In this document: positions 22,046 to 31,069 of the stretch, in pieces
Layout of the letters: each line of letters starts with the position of its first letter
Position numbering within the stretch: position 1 is the stretch's first letter
Assembly (NCBI GenBank): GCA_018268415.1
Contig: JAFDWO010000147.1
Span: 1-47,071, forward strand
DNA from: Actinomycetota bacterium
Lineage (GTDB): Bacteria > Actinomycetota > Thermoleophilia > Solirubrobacterales > 70-9
Direction: 5' to 3'
Length of the DNA: 47,071 nt
The notes under the pieces: generated by a model
Seen by the model: the letters and a program-made list of their open reading frames with translations, nothing else
Database searches by the model: none
Told to the model about the DNA's origin: nothing
Made by a program: the position numbers and the translations under genes

Positions 22046-24886
22046 GTGACCGCAATCGAAGTCGACGCTCCCGGGCTGCTGGAGCGGGAGCAGGAGATCG
22101 GCCGCATCGACGCGGCGCTGGCGGCGGTCGCGACCGGGACCGGAGGGGCGCTGACGATCGAGGGCGCCGCCGGGATCGGCAAGTCGCGCCTCCTCGTCCA
22201 CGCCGCGGAGGCGGCGCCGCGAACCGAAGTCGCGGTCCTCGCGGCGCGCGGGCGCGAGCTGGAGACCGGCTTCGCGTTCGGCGTCGTCCGCCAGCTGCTC
22301 GAGCGCACGATCCGCACGGCCGCTCCCGACCGCCGCGCCGGCCTACTCTCCGGCGCCGCCGCGCTGGCGACCCCGGTGCTCCTCCCGGAGGAGGCCTCAC
22401 CGAGCACCGAGGACGGCGGCTTCCCGCTCCTCCACGGCCTTTACTGGACCCTCGCGAACCTTGCCGACGAGGGGCCGCTGCTGCTCTGCGTCGACGATCT
22501 CCACTGGGCCGACGCCGCATCGCGCGACTTCCTCGGCTTCCTCGCCCCACGCCTGGGCGAGCTGCCGGTCCTGCTCCTGGCGACCACGCGGCCCAGCGAC
22601 CCCGAGGGCGGCGGGGCGCCGCCGATCGACCGCGACTCGGCGCCGCTCCGGCCGCGCCCGCTCAGCACCGCCGCCGTCGCCGACCTGATCGCCGCGCGCC
22701 TCGACCGTGAGGTGGACGCGGAGTTCGCCGCCGCCTGCCGCGTCGTCACCGGCGGCAACCCGTTCCTGCTGCGCGAGCTGATCGGCGAGCTGGCGAGCGC
22801 CCGGATCGAGCCGGTCGCCGAGTCGGTCCCCCGGGTCGAGGGCCTCGGTCCGGAGGCGGTCGGGCGGGTCGTCCTCGGTGACCTCGCCGGGCTGAGCGAG
22901 GTGGCGACGCCGCTGGCGCGGGCCACCGCGGTGCTCGAGACCGCTCGCCTGGAGGACGCCGCCTCGCTCGCCGGGGTGCCCGCCGCGGCCGCCCGCCCGG
23001 CCGCCGACGAGCTCGCTGCGGCAGGGGTCCTCGCCGGCGGCATGCTGCTGCAGTTCCGCCACGCCCTGGTCCGCAACGCCATCTACAGCGACATCCCCGC
23101 CCAGGCGCGGTCCCAGCTCCACCGCCGCGCGGCCACCCTGCTCCGCGACGATCCGGCGGGGCCGGCGGCGGCCGCCGCGCACCTGCTGCGTGCCGCCCCC
23201 GGCGCGGATCGCGAGGCCGCCGAGCTCCTGCACGCCGCGGGCCTCGACGCCCTGCGCCGCGGCAGCCCGGCGGCGGCGGCCGGTTACCTGCGTCGGGCCG
23301 CCGCCGAGCCGCCGCCCGCCGCCCGCCGCGGCGAGGTCCTCCGCGCCCTCGCCCGGGCCGAGTCCTACGCCGGCTCCCCGGGCGCGATCGAGCGCTACGA
23401 GGAGGCGATCCCACTGCTCGAGGAGGTCGCCGAGCGCTGCGAGGCGACCCGCGAACTGGCAGCCCTCTACGCGATGGAGAACGGCGCGGCCCCACAGGCG
23501 CGGGCGGTAGAGGCGCTCGAGAACGTACTCGCGGACCTCGATGAAGAGGACGAGGTCGAGCGGGTGGCGCTCGAGTGCGACCTCGTCTGCTTCGCCCGCA
23601 TCGGGGTCGGGGTTGACGCCACGGTCGAGTCGCACGTGCGGCGCCTGCGCGCGCTCGCCGACTCCGGCTGGCGGCGCGACTCCAGGATCGGCCGGCGGGT
23701 GCTGGTCCGCGCCGCCTACGACGCCGCGATCGCCTGCGAGCCCCTGGCGGACGTCCGTGCCCTTCTCGACCCGGCCCTGGACGACGGCCGCTGGCTCGAG
23801 TTCGAACCGATCGAGTCGGCCCACTCGCCGATCGCCGCGTTCACCCTGATGGCGGGCGACGACTACGACGCCGCCGAGGCACTCCTCACCGAGGCGATCG
23901 CGGCTTCACAGAAGCGTGGCTCGGCGATCGGCTACGCGCAGGCTTCGTGCTACCGGTCGATGGTGGCCCTGCGGCGCGGCGCGCTCGCCGAGGCGGAGCC
24001 CGACGCCCGGACCGGCATCGAGGCGGCCGGCGGCCTGACCGAGGCGACCCCGTTGCTGGTCGCCTGCCTCGCCGACACGCTGCTCGAGCAGGGGCGACTC
24101 GCGGAGGCCGAGGCGACCCTCGCCGCCGACGGATTCGCCGAGGGGGTCGGCGAGACCCACTTCTTCCTCCACCTGCTGGAGCTACGGGGCCGACTGCGGC
24201 TGGCCGCGGGAGAAGCCGAGCGGGCGCTCGAAGACCTCGACGAGGCGGTGCGGGTGCAGCGCCTGCTCGCGCTCGAGAACCCGGCGCTGATCTCGGCCGG
24301 TTCGACCGCGGCCCGCGCCTACCTGGCGCTGGGCGATCGCGAGACCGCGCGGGCGCTGGCCGCCGAGGAGCTCGGCCTGGCCCGGCGCTTCGGCGCGCGG
24401 CGGGCGATCGGGGTGGCGCTCTCGGTGCTCGGCCTCGCCGCCGGGGGCGAGGCTGGAATCGAGCTGATGCGTGAGGCGGTGGCGGCGCTGGCCGGCTCGG
24501 GGGCGGCGCTGCAGCACGCCCGCGCCGAGATCGAGCTGGGAGCGGCGCTGCGCCGTGCCGGCGCCCGCCGCGAGGCGCGCAAGCACCTCGAGCGCGGCCT
24601 CGACGGAGCCGAGAGGTGTGGCGCCGCGCCACTGGTCGAGCGCGCCCGCGAGGAGCTGCTGGCCAGTGGTGCCCGCCCGCGGCGCGCCCGGCTCAACGGC
24701 CTCGACTCGCTGACCGCGAGCGAGCGGCGGGTTGCCCAGATGGCCGCGGCGGGCCTCAGCAACCCGGAGATCGCGCAGCGTCTCTTCGTCACCCGCAAGA
24801 CGGTCGAGGTCCACCTCTCCCACTGCTATCGCAAGCTCGGGATCGCCTCCCGCACCGAACTAGGGGAGGCGCTGGCGAAAGATTAG
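22046..24886 (+). CDS. LuxR-family regulator with AAA-type ATPase domain (LAL)
   Basis: 946 aa from a GTG at 22046, chosen because GGAGGG sits 8 nt upstream; the frame remains open 33 codons further up. Walker A GAAGIGKS (about 40-47), Walker B LLLCVDD followed by LHWADA (145-156). A long helical TPR-like region (about 370-840) follows, then a C-terminal LuxR HTH (about 885-943): LTASERRVAQMAAAGLSNPEIA...VTRKTVEVHLSHCYRKLG. These are MalT-like ATP-dependent activators; the inducer is unknown. The 205-nt upstream gap shows no clear promoter. The secreted-protein gene just downstream could be a target. Confidence 0.95.
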   Translation: MTAIEVDAPGLLEREQEIGRIDAALAAVATGTGGALTIEGAAGIGKSRLLVHAAEAAPRTEVAVLAARGRELETGFAFGVVRQLLERTIRTAAPDRRAGLLSGAAALATPVLLPEEASPSTEDGGFPLLHGLYWTLANLADEGPLLLCVDDLHWADAASRDFLGFLAPRLGELPVLLLATTRPSDPEGGGAPPIDRDSAPLRPRPLSTAAVADLIAARLDREVDAEFAAACRVVTGGNPFLLRELIGELASARIEPVAESVPRVEGLGPEAVGRVVLGDLAGLSEVATPLARATAVLETARLEDAASLAGVPAAAARPAADELAAAGVLAGGMLLQFRHALVRNAIYSDIPAQARSQLHRRAATLLRDDPAGPAAAAAHLLRAAPGADREAAELLHAAGLDALRRGSPAAAAGYLRRAAAEPPPAARRGEVLRALARAESYAGSPGAIERYEEAIPLLEEVAERCEATRELAALYAMENGAAPQARAVEALENVLADLDEEDEVERVALECDLVCFARIGVGVDATVESHVRRLRALADSGWRRDSRIGRRVLVRAAYDAAIACEPLADVRALLDPALDDGRWLEFEPIESAHSPIAAFTLMAGDDYDAAEALLTEAIAASQKRGSAIGYAQASCYRSMVALRRGALAEAEPDARTGIEAAGGLTEATPLLVACLADTLLEQGRLAEAEATLAADGFAEGVGETHFFLHLLELRGRLRLAAGEAERALEDLDEAVRVQRLLALENPALISAGSTAARAYLALGDRETARALAAEELGLARRFGARRAIGVALSVLGLAAGGEAGIELMREAVAALAGSGAALQHARAEIELGAALRRAGARREARKHLERGLDGAERCGAAPLVERAREELLASGARPRRARLNGLDSLTASERRVAQMAAAGLSNPEIAQRLFVTRKTVEVHLSHCYRKLGIASRTELGEALAKD

Positions 24887-24963
24887 GGAGCCTCACTGTC
24901 GCGAATTCCGCCCCGCCCGGTCAGCGTCCGCGCCGCATTGACACGCGAACGAAGGAGCGGTAG

Positions 24964-26598
24964 ATGAGCGGCATCGGCAGGTTGAAACGGCGAGCGGGCG
25001 GCGGCCTGGGGGTGTTGGCGACCGCGATCGCGGTGCTCGCGGGGCCTGCCGGGCCGGCCGCGGCGGCGACACCGATCGACCTCGGCCCCGCCGAAGAAGG
25101 CCCGCACCTGGCCTTGAACGCGGCCGGGGACGGGGTGATGACCTTCTCCGACAACAACAGCCTCGCCTACTGCAAGCTTGCCGCGGGGGCCGGGGCCTGC
25201 GGCCCGCGCCCCGCCTTCATCCCGCCCGTCGGGTTCATCGGCGACCTCGGCAACTGGCCACTGATCTCCGGCAGCTCCGAACTGCTGGTCGAGAGCCGCC
25301 GGGACGGCGCCTTCAACGAGCGCAAATACGTCTACGAAGGGCCCGCCGACCTGACCCCGACCGTGGTCGCCAACGACGAAACCCAGCCGGGCACCAGTCT
25401 CGACTTCACCGAAGCGGTCCTCGCCCCGGCCGGCTCGATCAACACCACCGCGATGGCGGTCACCGTCACCGGCGGGGCGCTCACCTACGGCGCGCGCCTC
25501 GCCGCGTCGCCGCTCACCTTCAACGGTGGCCTCGGCACCGAATTCGTCTTCAGCCGCAACGCCGCGAACACCACCAACGACATGTCGGCCGACGCCGCGG
25601 TGGCGATGCAGGGCTCGATGCTGTCGGTCGCCTACGTCGACCTGAGCGAAGACAGCCACGTCTACTGGCGACGCCTTCTGGGCACCGGCAACCAGGCCTT
25701 CATCCAGAACAACGCGAACTGGAGCGCACCCGCCTTCGTCGGCACCTCCTCGCCGGGCGGGCCGATCCGGATGGCGAGCGGCCCCCATGGCCTTTTCGTC
25801 GCCTACCCGCGGTCCACCGACGGCGCGATCGTGGTGCAGCAGTTCAACGGCTTCAACGGCTTCGAAGCGCCGGTCGTCGTCAGCCCTCCCAACGCCGTGC
25901 GCTTCGGCATCTACGAGGACTCCGCCGGGCTGATCCACGTCGCCTACGTCAACCCCGAAGATGGGATCCTCCACTACACCTACGCCAAAGACGGCTCGAA
26001 CCAGACGTTCAGCAACCCGCAGAGCCTGGTGACCGGCGACCTGCGCGACCTGCGGACCGCGGTCAACGCCAACGGGCAGGGCTGGGCGACCTGGCGCGAC
26101 GGCGAAAACGGCCACGGATTCGCGCTGGAACTGCAGCCGGGCGAACCGCTGCCGCCGCCGCCCACCCCGCAGACGCCGGGCAACAGCGGTGGTGGCGGCA
26201 GCAACGGCGTGGGCACGAAGAAGCCGCCGACCAAGTCCCCAACGATGCCTACCGCGACCACCAGCACCTCGCTGGGCCACGGCCTGACCGGGCAGCTGTC
26301 GGTGCCGAAGGCGTGCGTGAAGTCCGGTGAAGGCTTCACCGCCAAGCTGCGGGTGAAGCGCAAGGGCAGCCAAGCCCACAAAGTGGCCTACACGGTGAAG
26401 CGGGTGAAGTTCCTGCTGGGCGGGAAGCCGATCCTCATCGACACCAAGAAGCCCTTTGAAGCGAGCTTCACCACGACCGGGATCAAGGCGGGCATGGCCG
26501 TGCCGGTGACCGCGCGGGTGAGCGTCAACCTCCGCTTCGCCCACCGCCAGAGCACGGTGACCAAGTCGCTGAGCGCCAAGGTCAGGACCTGCGGGTGA
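24964..26598 (+). CDS. Secreted beta-rich protein of unknown function
   Basis: 544 aa. Signal peptide about residues 1-35 (GVLATAIAVLAGPAGPAAAA). Residues about 40-395 look like a repeated-blade beta-propeller-type region (segments GVMTFSDNN, LLVESRRDGAF, LFVAYPRSTDGAIVVQQF, LIHVAYVNPEDGILHYTYA, GWATWRDGENGH), as in sialidase-like folds but without catalytic motifs. A Pro/Gly/Ser linker (about 396-445) precedes a C-terminal Ig-like module. AAGGAG precedes the ATG at 24964. Glu codons are often GAA, hinting at high expression. Confidence 0.9.
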   Translation: MSGIGRLKRRAGGGLGVLATAIAVLAGPAGPAAAATPIDLGPAEEGPHLALNAAGDGVMTFSDNNSLAYCKLAAGAGACGPRPAFIPPVGFIGDLGNWPLISGSSELLVESRRDGAFNERKYVYEGPADLTPTVVANDETQPGTSLDFTEAVLAPAGSINTTAMAVTVTGGALTYGARLAASPLTFNGGLGTEFVFSRNAANTTNDMSADAAVAMQGSMLSVAYVDLSEDSHVYWRRLLGTGNQAFIQNNANWSAPAFVGTSSPGGPIRMASGPHGLFVAYPRSTDGAIVVQQFNGFNGFEAPVVVSPPNAVRFGIYEDSAGLIHVAYVNPEDGILHYTYAKDGSNQTFSNPQSLVTGDLRDLRTAVNANGQGWATWRDGENGHGFALELQPGEPLPPPPTPQTPGNSGGGGSNGVGTKKPPTKSPTMPTATTSTSLGHGLTGQLSVPKACVKSGEGFTAKLRVKRKGSQAHKVAYTVKRVKFLLGGKPILIDTKKPFEASFTTTGIKAGMAVPVTARVSVNLRFAHRQSTVTKSLSAKVRTCG

Positions 26599-26834
26599 CC
26601 GCGGGTGGGACGGGCGAGCGGCGGGAACCTGTCGCGAGCCCGTCCCCCGGCCCTGGCGGGCCGCCGCTGCGGATCGTGCTCGAATTCGACCCCGGCGACC
26701 CGCCGTCGGGTCGCCTGGTCCGCGATGGGGCGGCCCCCGACGAGTTCGCCGGCCGACTGGAGCTCTACGCGGCGCTCGACCGGGCGCGCGGGACGCGACC
26801 CGACCACCGCCCGACCACGGAAAAGGGCCCCTGA
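26595..26834 (+). CDS. Small protein coupled to the secreted-protein gene
   Basis: 79 aa from a GTG that overlaps the previous stop (GTGA). A central segment LRIVLEFDPGDPPSGRLV followed by FAGRLELYAALDRARG looks like a compact two-strand plus helix domain. I do not recognise a named family. Its last codons and stop lie inside the terminator hairpin (the stop TGA is in the loop), which is tidy for a real gene end but also possible by chance. Confidence 0.6.
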   Translation: MTAGGTGERREPVASPSPGPGGPPLRIVLEFDPGDPPSGRLVRDGAAPDEFAGRLELYAALDRARGTRPDHRPTTEKGP

Positions 26835-26849
26835 CGGGGCCCTTTCTTT
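26822..26849 (+). terminator. Rho-independent terminator
   Basis: Stem AAAGGGCCCC (26822-26831), loop TGAC, stem GGGGCCCTTT (26836-26845), then CTTT. Perfect 10-bp stem. Ends the LAL/secreted-protein transcription unit. From 26850 to 27025 I see only a weak imperfect hairpin (about 26979-27005) and no gene. Confidence 0.9.
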
Positions 26850-27025
26850 CCGAAGGACGTACCACCAGCGACTAAGGCGTTACTGGCTCGTCGGTCCTCA
26901 AGCTCTGAAGTTTCGGCCGCCGTGTTTTCGACGACGCCCCATAAACCCCTGCTCCCGCGAAAAGTTGCACTCTCCAGGGAAGAACCTTGAAAACCAGGTA
27001 TTCCACCCGCCCACCGGGGCGTGCC

Positions 27026-27054
27026 TTCGTCCGACCCAACCGCGCTGCTACATT
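27026..27054 (+). promoter_or_regulatory. Promoter of tRNA-Val
   Basis: TTCGTC (27026-27031), 17-nt spacer, TACATT (27049-27054), ending 11 nt before the mature tRNA 5' end. Spacing is ideal and the hexamers are moderately close to consensus. Confidence 0.5.
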
Positions 27055-27065
27055 GCGGCGCCCCG

Positions 27066-27138
27066 GGGCGTTTAGCTCAGTTGGGAGAGCGCCAGCTCGA
27101 CAAGCTGGAGGTCACTGGTTCGAGCCCAGTAACGCCCA
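27066..27138 (+). tRNA. tRNA-Val (anticodon GAC)
   Basis: 73 nt. Acceptor GGGCGTT/AACGCCC, D-stem GCTC/GAGC, anticodon stem CCAGC/GCTGG with loop TCGACAA (GAC at 27099-27101), T-stem ACTGG/CCAGT with TTCGAGC, and discriminator A. CCA is not encoded. All stems pair perfectly. The composite element copy C begins about 160 nt downstream; in between, only a weak CGCGCC/GGCGCG hairpin near 27255-27275. Confidence 0.97.
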
Positions 27139-27352
27139 TACCCGGACTCCCGCCGGCGCGGACACAGCTGGTCGGTTCCGCGGGCCTCGAGCCAGAGAGC
27201 GACAAGGCAGGCCCACACCCGGTTCGTGCTTTGCCGCAACCGACACGGCAACGCGCCAACGCGCCAGAGGAAAGGCGCGGAACCGCTGCGGCCGACCCCG
27301 CGGGGCAAGGCCCCCGGCCCCCTCGAGCTGTCGCCCCTTGCGGAAAGGGATG

Positions 27353-27404
27353 CGGCCGTCGGGTCCACGGCCCTGGCAGGCTGTGGCCGTGGCCGAGACG
27401 GCCG
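27353..27404 (+). repeat. Hairpin P1 of copy C
   Basis: Arms 27353-27372 and 27385-27404. Less perfect than in A (the left arm reads TCGGGT where TCTCGG would pair), but the inner CCACGGCC/GGCCGTGG stem and the loop CTGGCAGGCTGT are kept exactly as in copy B, so loop complementarity to P5 is preserved. Confidence 0.9.
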
Positions 27405-27645
27405 GGGGTGCGGGGAGCGGGGCGGGGAAGCACGGAGGGCCCCCGGGAGGGTGCGACGGATCCGACGCCCGAGGGTCACGGATCCGTGATCTCGTCGGGA
27501 AGGCGCCGGGAACGTCACCCTTCCGCCCGCCCTTCGCCATCACTCAAGGATCTCCGTGTTTGGTTTCGGTTGCTCAGCAACCAAAACTCGACGCGCGTCC
27601 CACGGACCCCCCGATCCCGGCCCCGGGGGCCGGAGGGTGCGACCG

Positions 27646-27669
27646 TTCCGTGACGGATCCGTCACGGAA
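27646..27669. repeat. P2 palindrome of copy C
   Basis: Perfect 24-bp palindrome, half-site TTCCGTGACGGA. In copy B the same site reads with a GA centre (13577-13600). Single half-sites CCGTCAC recur nearby (27679 and 27898). Confidence 0.93.
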
Positions 27670-27735
27670 AGAGGGACCCCGTCACGAAGACGCAGGGAAC
27701 TCCACGCCTCCTCCCGTGTTGTCCAACGCTCACGG

Positions 27736-27787
27736 ACGCGTTCCGTACTTTGACCATGCCATGGCAGGGTCAAAGTACGGAACGCGT
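27736..27787. repeat. P3 palindrome of copy C
   Basis: 52 nt matching P3 of copy B except one base (ACCATGCC for ACCCTGCC on the left arm), which leaves one mismatch near the centre. Overlaps P4 (27785-27817), as in copy B. Confidence 0.95.
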
Positions 27788-27973
27788 TCCCGGGCCCTCT
27801 TTCCAGGCCCGGGAACGGACCGAAGGTTCAGGAAAGGGCGACGTTCCCGGCGTCTTAGTCACCGATCGGGGCGGGGTGTGGCCTCCCCCGCACGGACCCG
27901 TCACGGAGGTCCGACCTCCTCCCGTCCCTGCGTCTCCCCTCATCCCTGTCCCGCCTTTTTCACGACCCCCTCC

Positions 27974-28033
27974 CGTCCCGGGCGCCTCATGGCGCTCACA
28001 GCCTGCCAGGAGCGCCATGAGGCGCCCGGGACG
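27974..28033 (+). repeat. P5 hairpin of copy C
   Basis: 23-bp perfect stem and loop CACAGCCTGCCAGG (27997-28010), identical to copy B. The loop pairs with 27372-27385 in P1. Confidence 0.95.
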
Positions 28034-28130
28034 CATCTCGGACGGGCGGGGCGGCCGGGGTCGGGGCGGCATCTCGGACGGATGCCACACCCACGAGCCG
28101 CGCCCGTCCGCCTTGACGGTCCCGTCCCTT

Positions 28131-28173
28131 CCGCTGTTCCTTATGGCGCCCAGGGCGCCATAAGGAACAGCGG
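28131..28173. repeat. Dispersed palindrome family, copy 3
   Basis: 43 nt: two perfect 21-bp arms (28131-28151, 28153-28173) around a single A. Outer part GCTGTTCCTT as in the other copies, but the core is TATGGCGCCC instead of TTTGGTCCCC. Both arms changed together, so pairing is retained. It sits inside composite copy C, where copy B has nothing comparable, so it looks like an insertion. Confidence 0.95.
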
Positions 28174-28276
28174 AGCGATCCCGGGGACGGTCCCGTCCGG
28201 GACCGCGCCGCATCTCGGACGGCCGCACCGCCCGCGAATGACACCCGTCCACTCCCGACCGCCGGAGCGACCCCTC

Positions 28277-28678
28277 CTAGGCCGACCTCATGCTCAGCTG
28301 CCACGAGACGCCGAAGCGGTCGTTGACCCAGGCGAAGCGGGGGCTGAACGGATAGGCGTCGAGCGGCATCAGCACCCCGCCCCCGGCGGAGAGCGTCGCG
28401 AAGGCCGCGTCGACCTCCTCCGCCGAGTCGAGCTCGGCGAAGAGGGAGACGGCGGGCGTGAAGCCGAAGTCGTGCGCGACGAAGCTGTCGAAGAGGCGCA
28501 CCCGCTGGTCACCGAGGCGCAGAACGGCGGCCTCGATCGTGCCCGGCTTGCCGGGGCCCTCCTGGCCGAAGCGCCGATCCTCGACCACCTCGGCATCGTC
28601 GAAGGCGGAGACGTAGAGCTCGAGCGCCTCCGCCGCGGACCCTTCGAACATCAAGAACGGCACCACCGAGATTCCCAT
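28277..28678 (-). CDS. PhnB-like VOC protein
   Basis: 133 aa from ATG at 28678. PhnB/3-demethylubiquinone-methyltransferase-like domain of the VOC superfamily: VPFLMFEGSAAEALELYVSAF at the start, VRLFDSFVAHDFGFTPAVSLF in the middle and FSPRFAWVNDRFGVSWQL at the end, the family's C-terminal signature. Enzymatic role unknown. Upstream codons in frame lie in the gap to zwf and lack a better start. Confidence 0.9.
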   Translation of the reverse strand: MGISVVPFLMFEGSAAEALELYVSAFDDAEVVEDRRFGQEGPGKPGTIEAAVLRLGDQRVRLFDSFVAHDFGFTPAVSLFAELDSAEEVDAAFATLSAGGGVLMPLDAYPFSPRFAWVNDRFGVSWQLSMRSA

Positions 28679-28701
28679 GGGCGCAGCGTAGTCGGGCGGG
28701 C

Positions 28702-30171
28702 CTACACGTGGTCGCTCGGCAGGTGCCAGCGGCGCGGGGCGATCAGCTGGTCGATCTCGCGGGGGCCCCAACTGCCACGCCAATAGGGGATCGCGGGCGG
28801 AGGGCTCTCGAGGACCGGCTCGGAGATCTCCCAGAGACGCTCAATCGCGTCAGAGCTGGTGAAAAGGGTGCGGTCGCCGTTCATCGCGTCGTGGATGAGG
28901 CGCTCGTAGGGGTCGAGGGCGGCCGAGTTGTTGCCGAAGGCTTCGGCGTAGGTGAACTTCATGTGGGCTTCGCCGAGCTGCATCGTCGGTCCCGGCACCT
29001 TGGCCAGGAAGGAGGTGGAGATGCTGCCTGGCTCGCCCAGCTCGAAGGTCAGGTGATCACGCCCGAAACCCTCCGGGATCAGTTCCTGGTGAAGCGGGAA
29101 CATGCGGCGCGGCGGCTGCTTGAAGGCGATCGTCAGCACGTGGTGGCTCTCGGCCATCCGCTTGCCGGAGCGCAGGTAGAACGGCACCCCCTCCCAACGC
29201 CAGTTGTCGACGAAGGCCTTGACCGCGATGAAGGTCTCGGTGTCGGAGTCCGGATCCACCCCCTCCTCTTCGCGATAGCCGACGTACTGGCCGCGAACGA
29301 CGTCCTCGGGGCGCAACGGCAGCATCGAGTCGAAGACCTTCTCCCGCTCCAGGCCGAGCGGTTTCGGCTCCAGGGAGGTCGGGGGCTCCATCGCGACGAA
29401 ACCGAGGAGCTGGAAGATATGGGTGACGAGCATGTCACGGAAGGCGCCCGTTTCCTCGTAGAAGCTCCCGCGCATCTCGATCGAAAGCGTCTCCGGAATG
29501 TCGATCTGGACGTGGTCGATGTGGTTGCGGTTCCAGACCGGCTCGAACATGCCGTTGGCGAAGCGCAGCGCGAGCAGGTTCTGCACCGCCTCGCGGCCGA
29601 GGTAATGGTCGATCCGGTAGATCCGGTCCTCCTGGAAGACCGAGTGGAGGCGTTCGTTCAGCTCGTGGGCCGAGCGCAGGTCGGTGCCGAACGGCTTCTC
29701 GGTGATCACCCGGGCGTCGTCGTCGAGCCCCAGCCTGCCGAGCTCCTCGACCGTGCCCGCCGCGGCTTTCGGCGGCAGCGAGAGGTAGATGAGGAGGTCG
29801 GCGTCGCCGCCCAGCTCCTCCTGCGCCGCCGCCACCGCCTCGCCGAGCGGCCCGAAACCGTCGCCGACCCCGACGAAGCTGAGCGACCGGGCGAACTCGT
29901 CGAAGGCGTGGTCGGCGTCCGACCGGCGTCCCGAAGCTTCGACGGCTTCGCGCGCCACCTGTCGGAACTCGTCGGTCGAGATCGCACGGCGGGCGGCGCC
30001 GATGATGCGGAAGCCCCGCGGCATCAGCCCCACCTGCGAGAGGTGGAACATGCCCGGCAGGAGCTTGCGCCTGGCGAGATCCCCGGTCGCGCCGAAGAGG
30101 ACGATGACCTGGTCGGTGCGCACGCGGTCGGCGGCGCGGTCGTCCTTGGCGCTGGTGGTGGTGATGCTCAC
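28702..30171 (-). CDS. zwf: Glucose-6-phosphate dehydrogenase
   Basis: 489 aa from a GTG at 30171; the frame runs much further upstream, but that part is antisense to the next gene. Oxidises glucose-6-phosphate with NADP, entry to the pentose phosphate pathway. GATGDLARRK (27-36) coenzyme site, EKPFGTDL and the active-site signature RIDHYLGREAVQN. Full length and intact. No ribosome-binding site precedes the GTG, so a short or leaderless mRNA is possible. Divergent from the GNAT gene with 46 nt between. Typical partners tal, tkt and pgl are absent here. Confidence 0.95.
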   Translation of the reverse strand: MSITTTSAKDDRAADRVRTDQVIVLFGATGDLARRKLLPGMFHLSQVGLMPRGFRIIGAARRAISTDEFRQVAREAVEASGRRSDADHAFDEFARSLSFVGVGDGFGPLGEAVAAAQEELGGDADLLIYLSLPPKAAAGTVEELGRLGLDDDARVITEKPFGTDLRSAHELNERLHSVFQEDRIYRIDHYLGREAVQNLLALRFANGMFEPVWNRNHIDHVQIDIPETLSIEMRGSFYEETGAFRDMLVTHIFQLLGFVAMEPPTSLEPKPLGLEREKVFDSMLPLRPEDVVRGQYVGYREEEGVDPDSDTETFIAVKAFVDNWRWEGVPFYLRSGKRMAESHHVLTIAFKQPPRRMFPLHQELIPEGFGRDHLTFELGEPGSISTSFLAKVPGPTMQLGEAHMKFTYAEAFGNNSAALDPYERLIHDAMNGDRTLFTSSDAIERLWEISEPVLESPPPAIPYWRGSWGPREIDQLIAPRRWHLPSDHV

Positions 30172-30217
30172 CGTTCGGAGGCTACAGCGCCCGATGCGGG
30201 GCCTTAAGGTGCACGCG

Positions 30218-31069
30218 ATGGCGGATACGACCAACGGGGGGACGGAGTTCGATCCAGCCCTGGCGGCGCGGACCGAGGCGCGGTTCTGGCGGGAGATCTG
30301 GGATGCGGTGCCGACCGCGGTGGGGGTTGCCAAAGGGGTGCGGCGGGCGGAGTTCGGACCGGTGCAGGCGACCGTGATCGCCGCCCTGCCGGACGTCCGG
30401 ATGCTGAACCTGATCCTGGGCGGAGCGGGCGCCGACGCCGCCGCCGAGGGCTTCCTCGAGGAGGCGATCGGGTGGGTCCGCGAGCAGGGCGTCCGCGGCT
30501 TCGCCTCGCTGGAGCCGGGGCTCCCCGGCGCGCGCACCGCCGAGTCGACACTCCTCACGGCCGGCTACGAGAAGGACTACGACTGGATGCGCTTCGTCCG
30601 TGACCCCCACCCGCCCCGCTTCAAGGTCGCCGCCGACATCGAGGTGGTGGAGCTCGACGGGAGCGAGGAGGACGCGCCGTTCGGGGCGATCGCCGCCCTC
30701 GGCTTCGGGCTCCCGGCCTGGGTCGGCTCACTCTTCGCCCCCCTCCCCGCGCTGCCCGACTGGCGCTGCTATCTGGCCATCGTCGACGGCGAGCCACGGG
30801 CCTGCGCGGCGATGCTCCTCGACGGTGAGGTCGCCGAGCTGGGAATCGCGGCGACGCTCGAGGGCGGCCGCCGCCGCGGCTGCCAGCCGGCCCTGCTGGC
30901 GCGGCGGATCGAGGACGCCGCGGCGGCCGGCGTCCGCACCCTCTTCGTCGAGACCGGCGCCCGCGTCCCCGGCCGGCCCTCGACCAGCTACGGCAACATC
31001 CTCCGCGCCGGCTTCGAGGAGGCCTACCTCCTCTCCGGCTGGATCGATGCGCGACCTGCTGCGGGCTGA
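30218..31069 (+). CDS. GNAT-family N-acetyltransferase
   Basis: 283 aa from ATG at 30218 (AAGG 8 nt upstream). The N-terminal half resembles an acyl-CoA N-acyltransferase fold without a clear motif (GFLEEAIGWVREQGVRGF). The C-terminal half has the GNAT pattern: CAAMLLDGEVAELGIAATLE, then GRRRGCQPALLARRIEDA (acetyl-CoA pyrophosphate loop, R-x-x-G-C-Q instead of the usual R-G-x-G) and NILRAGFEEAYL. Substrate unknown. Overlaps nhaA by 23 nt. Confidence 0.85.
   Translation: MADTTNGGTEFDPALAARTEARFWREIWDAVPTAVGVAKGVRRAEFGPVQATVIAALPDVRMLNLILGGAGADAAAEGFLEEAIGWVREQGVRGFASLEPGLPGARTAESTLLTAGYEKDYDWMRFVRDPHPPRFKVAADIEVVELDGSEEDAPFGAIAALGFGLPAWVGSLFAPLPALPDWRCYLAIVDGEPRACAAMLLDGEVAELGIAATLEGGRRRGCQPALLARRIEDAAAAGVRTLFVETGARVPGRPSTSYGNILRAGFEEAYLLSGWIDARPAAG

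Larger units (their letters stand above)
27301..28226 (+). repeat. Composite palindromic 3'-end element, copy C
   Basis: Same order as copy B: one AGCTGTCGCCC unit, P1 (27353-27404), P2 (27646-27669), P3 (27736-27787), P4 (27785-27817), pyrimidine tract, P5 (27974-28033), CTCGGACGG units (from 28037, 28073, 28214). It differs by an extra ~110 nt between P1 and P2 (about 27460-27600, with the small hairpin GGTTGCT/AGCAACC) and by a dispersed palindrome inserted between the last two CTCGGACGG units. It fills the gap between tRNA-Val and the 3' end of the convergent PhnB-like gene. Confidence 0.9.

Noticed and set aside
26850..27025. Possible small RNA upstream of tRNA-Val
   Set aside because: Only a weak imperfect hairpin (about 26979-27005) is seen; no promoter or terminator defines a transcript.
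28702..30558. Extended 618-codon form of zwf
   Set aside because: The extra N-terminus is antisense to the GNAT gene and lacks family similarity. The GTG at 30171 gives normal G6PDH length.
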